This document shows, piece after piece, positions 57,049 to 64,000 of a stretch of DNA of 64,000 nucleotides. The notes under the pieces were generated by a model. The model searched no databases. It was not told where the DNA came from and worked only from the letters and a program-made list of their open reading frames with translations. Each line of letters opens with the position of its first letter. The first letter of the stretch is position 1. The position numbers were made by a program, and so were the translations under genes. This DNA comes from Clonostachys chloroleuca (lineage: Eukaryota > Ascomycota > Sordariomycetes > Hypocreales > Bionectriaceae), in the NCBI GenBank assembly GCA_037952775.1, contig JBANAY010000004.1, forward strand, positions 4,712,001 to 4,776,000, given 5' to 3'.

Positions 57049-57899
57049 CATACGTGGACTTGCGTCAAGCATCGCTAGTTACCTATTTGGCTCTGCACGT
57101 TGTTGCTGTTCCCGATTCAGACTGAGGTGACATCCAATGCTGATCGGCATCTTGCCCTGTGTTGTCGTTGATTAATCTTTATGCCGGAACTTTGGTGAAC
57201 CGGGAGATCATTGACATTTCGAGTGCTAGCGGCGCGCTACCAATGTGCAAAGCTGTCTGTTCCACAACTGCTAAGGCACGGTGAGCGTCTTTTCTCGGCG
57301 CCAAGGTGCTGGAAGATGGCTGTGATTGATTATTAAACCTAGGGCTGGCAACCATATCGCGATGCATGAAGAGGTCAACAGTTGTTAGGCAGGGGTTACG
57401 ATGGGGGCATGGCGTAGTGAATGCTGATCGCTAACCAGAAGCATCACGGAGATTCTCGCTTAATTAACACCCACCGTTAGCTGAGTTCTAGTGTCACCGT
57501 AGATGAACCAGCCAACTTCATCAAGACCACAAGAACCACTTGGTCGGTTCAAGCAAAATGAGCCCAATTACTGTTTTATGACGTGGGGCAACCCAAAGGC
57601 CGTTGAGGGTAGGACGACGGAGACAGTTGCGCTTGCCCGATGCAAGGTCGGGTCTCACGCATTGAAGCCCAGGCGCATCGCGAGCATGGCCGCCATGACA
57701 ATATAGGGTAAGCTGATATCGCGAATCTGGAACCCCGCCATGCCCCTCCATTTTCCACACCGAGGTGAGCCTCGGTGAGAAATTTCTGGCGAATCGTATG
57801 CGGTTGAGTCACACATACAGCACATCTATCTACCCTTCTCTATGCATTCGAACCTTCACCTCGCCCCAACTTCAGGACGCCAGAAAAAGGGCCGTATAA

Positions 57900-60215
57900 A
57901 TGTCGCACAAGGGAAAGAATAGCGCGGGCTCCTCTAAGGGCAAAAAGCCCACAAAATCGGGCGCCGAGAGCAAGAGCGAAGATGTGCTCCAGGCTGTGGT
58001 GAGTATAGAATCGGCCATGAAACTCGAAATTTGGTTGACTCAACTGCTAACGATTAGTCTACTCCAGGTCCTCGCAGACTCCTTTCAAGATAGATTTCGC
58101 CCATTCACAGTAGAAAAGCCACGAGTATGCCACGGAGCCGCTATCCGATTTCGAGACTGCCACCGAAGCTAACTGCAGCGCTCATAGTGCCTCCTCCCGC
58201 TAGCCAACACACCTTTGATCGAGTATACGCTCGAGTTCCTTGCCATGAATGGCGTTAACGAGGTCTATATCTACTGCGGCGCACACACCGACCAAGTCGA
58301 AGACCACATCAACCGTTCCAGATGGGCGACGACATCTCGATCCTCTCCCTTCTCCGTTGTGCAGTTCGTTCGAGTGTCTGATGCGCGGTCAGTCGGAGAT
58401 GTCCTCCGAGACATGGACAAGCGCTCTTTGGTCGACGGCGACTTTATTCTGGTGCACGGTGACCTGGTTTCAAACATCATCCTGGACGAGGCGCTGGCCG
58501 CGCACCGAAAACGGCGAGAGACTAGTGCGGCCAATATCATGACTTTGGTATTAAGAAGTGGTGGACTTGTTGAACATCGTACAAAGACGAATGGGATTAT
58601 GCCGGTGTTTGCAATCGACGCCAACAACCAAAGATGTCTTCACTACGACGAGATCAGCCCGCTACAAAGCGACCACTACATCACTCTGGACCCCGCGATC
58701 CCGGATGAGTTGTCAACTGACTTTGAAGTGCGGGCAGACCTTATAGATGCACAAATCGACATTTGCACACCCGAGGTGCTGGCCTTATGGTCAGAGAGTT
58801 TCGACTATGAGCTTCCACGGAAGAACTTCCTGCATGGTGTCTTGAAAGATTGGGAGCTTAACGGAAAGATGATCTATGCTGAGGTGCTTGAGGAAGGCTA
58901 TGCTGCTCGTGCTAGCAACCTTCAGATGTACAGCTCGATCAGCCAGGATATCATCAGCCGCTGGGCCGCGCCTTTCCTCCCTGAAAACAACATCATCCCC
59001 TCACAAAAATACACCCGGCAGTCGAATGGTGCTGTCGTAGATAACAGTGTCACTCTTGCCAGTGACGCCAAACTTGCAAAATCTGTTGTCGGGCGCTTCA
59101 CAACCATCGGAACCGGAAGCAAGATTACCAACTGTGTCATCGGCAAGGACTGTAAGATCGGGTCCAACGTGACATTGGAGAATTCTTACCTGTGGAATCA
59201 AGTTACGGTCGAGGACGGTGCTCAAATTTCCCAGTCAATCCTGGCTGACTCCGCCCATGTAGGCGAGAAGTCCAGGATATTCTCCGGATCCCTCCTCTCA
59301 TACGGAGTCCAGGTCGACAAGAACGTCACTCTCCAGGACGGGGTTGTCGCATCCATGGTCACATCTTCCGGCGCCCCTGCGACAAAGAATACCAAGCTCC
59401 TTGGAGAGTCCACCAACGCAGGCGTCTTCTACGACTCCGAAGACGACGAATTGGACGAACAGGACCCCTCACGACTCCAAAAGTCTCTCCTCTACTCCCT
59501 CGCCAACCTCAACATCTCAACGTCCACAATCTCCACCCTTGCCTCAGCCATCGACTCCGACGACGAGGACGACGGCATAATGTCCGAAGGTGCCACATCA
59601 ACACGCTCCCGACTCCCCTCCTTCGCCTCTGACGACTCCGCAGGCCGCGCCGGCTTCCACGCCGACGCCGTCCACGGCCTCGTCGACGCCCTCCGAGCGG
59701 AGACCGGCGACTTCGACTCCGCCAAGCTCGAGTTCATGGGCCTCCGCCTCGCCAACGACGCCTCCGACCACATGATGCGTAAGGCCGTCGCCGCCGCCTT
59801 TGCCCGCCGCGCCGCCGAGCTCCTCACCCCCGAGCACGGCTCCCTCGAGCCCAGCAAGGCCGCCGAGAAGGCCCTCACCGCGCGCAAGGGCGCCACCAAG
59901 TTCATCGACGAGGTCGGCGTGGGCGGCGGCGAGGCCGAGCAGGTCGAGTTCGTCCTGCAGCTGCAGAAGGCGCTCCAGTACGTCAAGGGAGTCGAGGCCC
60001 CGAGGGCGGGAATTCTCCTTGCGGCCCTGCTGCAGCAGCTTTACGCCCTGGACATCCTCGAAGAGGAAGGCATCCTGGGATGGTGGAAAGACGCACGTGC
60101 GGTTGAGAATGAGACGTTGACGACGCTCAAGGAGAAGAGCAAAGTGTTGGTGGAGTGGCTTGAAAATGCCGAGGAGGAGGATGACGACGATGAAGAGGAA
60201 AGTGACGATGAGTAG
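57900..60215 (+). CDS. GCD6: Translation initiation factor eIF2B, epsilon subunit
   Basis: Exons 57900-57998, 58068-58124 and 58188-60215 give 727 aa. After a Lys/Ser/Gly-rich N-terminus comes the nucleotidyltransferase-like domain: [37 protein letters not shown] is the family hallmark. Hexapeptide (left-handed beta-helix) repeats occupy roughly residues 340-440. The C-terminal W2 domain contains the catalytic GDP-exchange activity and ends with the acidic/aromatic boxes (LEEEGILGWWKDA and a poly-Glu/Asp tail). As the catalytic subunit of eIF2B it reloads eIF2 with GTP and is the control point of translation under stress. Introns are 69 and 63 bp. From about 59400 the third codon position becomes strongly C-rich. 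No frame break in this essential gene. Confidence 0.96.
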
Positions 60216-60649
60216 GGCTTACGCTCATCATATCGATGACAAATAGAATGAATGAAAAGAAACGATGCAAAATACGATTGTGCTCATGTTTTATTTCTTT
60301 TCTCCGTATCGTGGTATCATTTGAAACCCTTGACTTCTATTCCTAGACGCCTAACTATCTCATAGTGGTATTTTGACCTGTCCTAACTGAGCCTAAACAG
60401 TGAAAACGCTTCGCATGTAAGTGAAATAGACAACAAAAACAAACTCGCAGATGTCTACTACCTCGACATCTAAACTTGGTGTTCGAAAGACAGAAAAAAT
60501 GTCGCAAAGTTCCATTCTCAGTACCTCTTAGAAGAGTGCTAAACGCAAATCGTGGAGAGTAGAATACTAAACCCTGGAATCCGAGGGAGTAGTATAACCT
60601 AAAGGTTAATAATAATTTTGTAGGTCTTGCCCACCTCCTGCTTGCTTCC
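60216..60649. other. Intergenic between convergent eIF2B-epsilon and HAD_SAK genes
   Basis: About 430 bp with two 3' ends; AT-rich, no gene seen. Confidence 0.6.
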
Positions 60650-62431
60650 CTAGAGGCCGCTGATTCGTCTGTCCTTGCCAGCCATTCTGCCCATTAGGCT
60701 GCCTGGGGGGAGAGATGGAAATGAATCGTCGTAGTCTACTTGAGGGGCTTGGCCTCCTTGTTGAGCTTTGGGTTCAACATCATCGAGAGACCGATAATTG
60801 TAAAATCCGCCACGACCGCGCCCTCTTCCTCCGCGATGGCTCTTATTACCGCGATTCTGGCCTCCGCGGCCGCGACCGCCTCGTGCACTTGTGTGATATC
60901 CTCTGGTATCATTGCGGCCACCGTGGGCCCCAGATGTGTTGCGTCCAGCCCATTCATCATCGCCGGTGTGTTTTCGCTTTGATGATTTATTCGCAAAGAG
61001 GCTTTCGTACTCATCTTCCCTGGGGTCGTCAGGTTCTATGCGTAGTATGACCTTCTCTCCAATAACAGTCTCGAATATGAAAGTTCTATCCTGGGGAATG
61101 GGTTGCCAGTTGTCAATCCGCCCGGCGTCAATCGGACGCGTACCCTTCTTCAGAGCCAATACAACCAAAGGAACTGGGTTGTCAGTATGGTATTTGGCAG
61201 TAAGTGGCACAGGTCGTAGCCTAGCGGCCCAGATGCTGTTGTCGAAATGGCCAGTGTCCGTGACCTCCCACTTCATTTTGCTCCCCATACCACCGACTTT
61301 GTCCAGGATACTAGCTGGACAGGGTCTGGGGCAAATAAGGATGTTGTTGCCATGCCAGATAAGGTCAGTATAGTTGAAGTTTGCAGGTAGGCGTGCGAGT
61401 TTGACTAATTTATCTGAATCCTCGGGGCCGACGGTGTAGCTTGTGAAAAATACAGTCTTCTTGATCCTGAGTTTCTTCTTGGAGGACTGCTTTGAGGCAA
61501 TCTGATTGTGTGAATTTATCATATGTTGAACTTCGGCAACTTCAACAACGGGATCTAAAGTCGTTGAGCAATCAGGCACTTGGATGACTTCGGCTGTAAT
61601 AGGCCCTCTGGACGGGTATGCATTCTGTCGATTGTTGTAGTCAGCGAAGAACTCGCGGAATCCTTTGGTATGCTTCGGGCGATCCTCATAAACCCTGATT
61701 TCGTCGGCAAGTTTGTACGTCTCCATCAATGAGGTGAGAAAGAGCTGTTTGAAGTGCATGGTGCTTTGGAAGCGTTGGTTCGTTGGGCTGACAGGTGGCT
61801 TCAGACCAACCATGTCAAACTCCAGGTCTTGGCTTGCAATCATTCGTTTGATCAAGCTGGAGAACTTCGGCTCAGATCGACCAGTCAACAGCACACAAAG
61901 AGCATCGGGTTGTTTGATACTGAGCTTGACAAGCTCAAGGATCTTTTCGTTCCACCAGCCTTCCCAACCGCGCGGTTCCTCCTTTTCCAAACCTTCGCCC
62001 GTTGCCGCGAGTATCCTGTTGTCGTGCCACCAGCCGCCGTTCACGAAGGTTTCTTGGTTGGAGAGCAACCCAATGGTTTGGCCCTGCCACAGAGAGGGAT
62101 TGGGAAGGGGGTTTTGAACACTAGACATCAACGATCTCGCGTTAGGATATTTTCAATCGGTGCATCGGGCGCAGAAGCAGGGTGGGCAGGGCGCGCGGGG
62201 GAGATGCGTACATGTGTTGTCAAAATCGTAGACGTGCAGGGCTTTGATTTTCTCGACAGCTAGTTCTGCAATCAGCTATTGTTCAGGCAACAGGTTGCGC
62301 GACGGTACACTCGTGGGGGTCTGGTTACCTGGAAGTTGCTTGGACAAAATGGACCAGCGGCCGAGCGCAGTCACAGTGAACTGTGATGAATTATTTGTTG
62401 TGCCATGGAGGGCACTGAAGGCTGAGGCCAT
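60650..62431 (-). CDS. HAD-superfamily (HAD_SAK_1, putative RNA-repair) protein with RGG tail, frame broken at 62107-62111
   Basis: Exons 62431-62329, 62259-62212 and 62120-60650 give about 540 aa after one base is restored. The N-terminal ITALxRWS-like block (TVTALGRWSILSKQLP) and the HAD motif I in HVYDFDNT match the fungal HAD_SAK ('Swiss Army Knife RNA repair') family. WWNEKILELV, CVLLTGRSE and EIRVYEDRPKH carry further HAD-like positions. A second domain of unknown type follows. The tail near residues 455-500 is rich in RGG/RG repeats and should bind RNA. Right after the DFDNT motif the frame is off: five C (coding strand) at 62107-62111 where six give the expected LFKTPLPNPSLW. The start at 62431 is the first ATG before the conserved block; 62479 is an in-frame alternative. 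Enzyme activity is inferred from family name only. Confidence 0.82.
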
Positions 62432-62920
62432 GACGGCACTCGATGGAAAACTCAGTCGGCGAGAGCGGGGGGCGAGCATATAGGGAGCGACTATGTGGCC
62501 AAGAGAATTCTATGATCCTACTACCTAGGTCTTCCCGTAGATGCGAGGATGGCGGATTGAGTCACCCTGCTTCTCGGTGCCTCTGTGGTTTGGGATGCAA
62601 GAGGGAAGGTTCAGGCAAGTGGCACCAAGAAATCATGACGCGCGACAGCTTCAGTGCTTCAGTGCTACAAGTGGGGCGGCGGTTGCGCCTGGAAGATCAG
62701 CAGCAAGCAGGTAATGCGACCCTGTCACTCTGCTACGCCTCACTCCTGCTGCATGGCTCCTTCCATCTTACTCTCATTGGATAGGTACCTCCCTGTGCTG
62801 GCCACAACTTCAAGTTCCTCTCACTCTTTTGCACACAAAACAAACCCTTATCCTACCTATGCGTCGGTGAGGGATCAGTGTCGCCACCTATAGAACCGAA
62901 TCGCCCGTTTGGCTAATGCA
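62432..62920. other. Shared promoter of HAD_SAK and DUF167 genes
   Basis: About 490 bp between divergent start codons; no gene or repeat recognised. Confidence 0.6.
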
Positions 62921-63274
62921 ATGGCATCGTCGAGCGCCGTTCGCTTTATCGCCGCCTCCAAGAAGTCTCCGTTGGGCTCTTTACAGATTCACCTGCACGT
63001 GAAGCCTGGTGCGAGCAAGAACCGGGAAGGCATCCTCAGTGTTTCCGACTCCACAGTCGACCTCTGTGTGGCTGCGCGAGCCCAGGATGGTGAGGCCAAC
63101 AAAGCTGTTGTCAGCCTCCTTAGTGACGTGCTGGATGTTCCCAGATCGAGACTTTCCTTAAGCCACGGCATGAAGTCCAGAGACAAAGTTGTGGTTCTTG
63201 GCGGAGTGTCCGGGGAAAGTGGGGACGAATTTGCAGAAAATGTGCTGGCCCAGCTTCGAAAAGCAGTTGGATGA
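62921..63274 (+). CDS. DUF167 (YggU/C15orf40-like) small protein
   Basis: A single exon of 117 aa from the ATG at 62921. The DUF167 core is clear: LQIHLHVKPGASKNREGI, then VAARAQDGEANKAVVSLLSDVLDVPRSRLSLSHGMKSRDKVVVL. The family is short, alpha/beta, and found from bacteria to humans without a firmly assigned role. No signal peptide or membrane segment is present, although the N-terminus (SSSAVRFIAASKK) is free of acids and mitochondrial import cannot be excluded. It is divergent from the HAD_SAK gene. The frame extends a few codons upstream without another ATG. Confidence 0.88.
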   Translation: MASSSAVRFIAASKKSPLGSLQIHLHVKPGASKNREGILSVSDSTVDLCVAARAQDGEANKAVVSLLSDVLDVPRSRLSLSHGMKSRDKVVVLGGVSGESGDEFAENVLAQLRKAVG

Positions 63275-63605
63275 CTGGGTGCGAGGTGTATCACCATCAA
63301 CTATACTTATCTACAGCTTCTCACATCCATTTGATTCCATTCGGCGATATGACCTAGTGCTTATTCTTTTTGGATAACGCTTAATGTGTAAGGTATGCTA
63401 TTATATCATTATATCCCTTCCTTCTCCCCTCTTTTAATCTGCCAATTTATGCCAATTAGTAGTGTTAACTTAAGAAGACTCGCTATTTGTGTCTACTGTT
63501 TAATTAAATCTGCGAGTTTGACTCGTTGTAATGTGCTTACTGATAGGATAGGCACTACCAGTAGTACACTCGCTCTTCAGCCTTTTTATTGTTTCTCCCA
63601 GATCT
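63275..63605. other. Intergenic between convergent DUF167 and MFS genes
   Basis: About 330 bp, AT-rich, holding two 3' ends. No gene seen. Confidence 0.6.
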
Positions 63606-64000
63606 CTACGCCGAGGAAAACTTTTCTTCCTCAGGACCTTCTGTGACAGTAACTTCCTGTTCGGCCCCCGAGTTCTTTTCCACATTTCTCTGTGCCGCCT
63701 GTGCTTCTCGTCTTGCCAGCTTCGCCAGGTATCTTGCCCTCCTCGCGTCCAATCTCTCTTGCTCCTCGCGCAACTGGCAAATCACGGGACTCTTTGATCG
63801 AATCTTGGCGCCGTACTTCCAGAAGACAAACGGGATCGGTATCATCATAACCTCAAGCAGACCCAGCAATGTTCCAGCCCACTGTGGTGTCAAAGCTTGG
63901 TACATTTTCGCTCCAGCTAGAGGCAGGACTCCACCGAATATACTCCTGACGACAGCATTCCCAGCAAGCGCACTAGCAGAATAAATGCCGTACGCTCCAG
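63606..64000 (-). CDS. MFS multidrug/polyamine-type transporter, C-terminal fragment (runs off the window)
   Basis: Only the last ~130 residues are in the window; the frame is open to the right edge. ASALAGNAVVRSIFGGVLPLAGAKMYQALTPQWAGTLLG and IPIPFVFWKYGAKIRSKSP are the last two membrane helices and the C-terminal motif of the fungal drug:H+ antiporter family that includes Tpo/Flu1-like transporters. A charged coiled-coil tail (REEQERLDARRARYLAKLARREAQ) follows and the protein ends EEEKFSSA. It should export small molecules at the plasma membrane; the substrate is unknown. The rest of the gene lies beyond 64000. Confidence 0.85.
   Translation of the reverse strand, partial: GAYGIYSASALAGNAVVRSIFGGVLPLAGAKMYQALTPQWAGTLLGLLEVMMIPIPFVFWKYGAKIRSKSPVICQLREEQERLDARRARYLAKLARREAQAAQRNVEKNSGAEQEVTVTEGPEEEKFSSA

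Larger units (their letters stand above)
53995..57899. other. Long intergenic stretch between SKN7 and eIF2B-epsilon
   Basis: 3.9 kb between divergent genes without a supported gene. It holds the SKN7 promoter (left), a cluster of GTACC motifs at about 55155-55297, the second MITE-like copy at about 56777-57048 and the eIF2B-epsilon promoter (right). Open frames on both strands overlap each other and lack domains. Confidence 0.55.

Noticed and set aside
1..64000. tRNA, rRNA, CRISPR or prophage-type features
   Set aside because: I looked for B-box-like GGTTCGAAnCC sequences, rRNA-like blocks and spaced repeats and found none that hold up; the window is eukaryotic.

Overview
This window looks like nuclear chromosomal DNA of a filamentous ascomycete, most likely a Sordariomycete and plausibly Hypocreales. 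The genes are eukaryotic and carry one to eleven short introns (about 50-135 bp, GT...AG, often with a CTAAC/CTGAC-like branch site). The set includes CCT7, eIF2B-epsilon, MSH2, primase, complex I and mitoribosome genes, Skn7 and fungal Vpr-type subtilase families. There is no operon structure and I saw no rRNA, tRNA or CRISPR array. Species assignment is inference.

I support 23 protein genes. Left part (1-25 kb): a Swi5/Ace2-type C2H2 regulator (-), a four-CBS/PB1 membrane protein of the Mug70 type (+), mitoribosomal uS2m (+), an Spt10-like GNAT protein (+), a type II membrane glycosyltransferase-like protein (-), chaperonin CCT7 (-), succinyl-CoA transferase SCOT (+), a PDAP1-like phosphoprotein (-) and a ZIP zinc transporter (+). 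Middle (25-42 kb): a 12-exon secreted subtilase (-), a gene-poor 3.5 kb, a small conserved fungal protein (+), kinesin-10 (-) divergent from AIM24 (+), and an MCT-type MFS transporter (+). Right part (42-64 kb): MSH2 (+), NDUFA11-like complex I subunit (-) divergent from TRM10 (+), primase small subunit PRI1 (-) tail to tail with TRM10, SKN7 (-), eIF2B-epsilon (+), a HAD_SAK-type protein (-) divergent from a DUF167 protein (+), and the C-terminal end of an MFS transporter (-) cut by the window edge.

The most striking global signal is that 7 of the 23 genes are interrupted by an apparent single missing base. Restoring one base puts conserved protein sequence, and downstream exon phases, back in register. 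Five of the seven lie in G/C runs. By eye I find about 16 G/C runs of exactly six and none of seven or more, while A runs reach 15. Base-calling truncation in a long-read assembly is the simplest explanation. Because MSH2 is among the broken genes and the clearly essential ones (CCT7, PRI1, eIF2B-epsilon) are intact, a mismatch-repair-deficient hypermutator is a testable alternative.

Other notable structures: two copies of a small inverted-repeat (MITE-like) element about 34 kb apart; a zinc transporter whose N-terminus is built from exon-delimited CHxH...(Y/H)C modules; MBF/SBF-like cell-cycle boxes upstream of MSH2, PRI1 and kinesin-10; a 17-nt microexon in SKN7; and a possible mitochondrial alternative start in TRM10.
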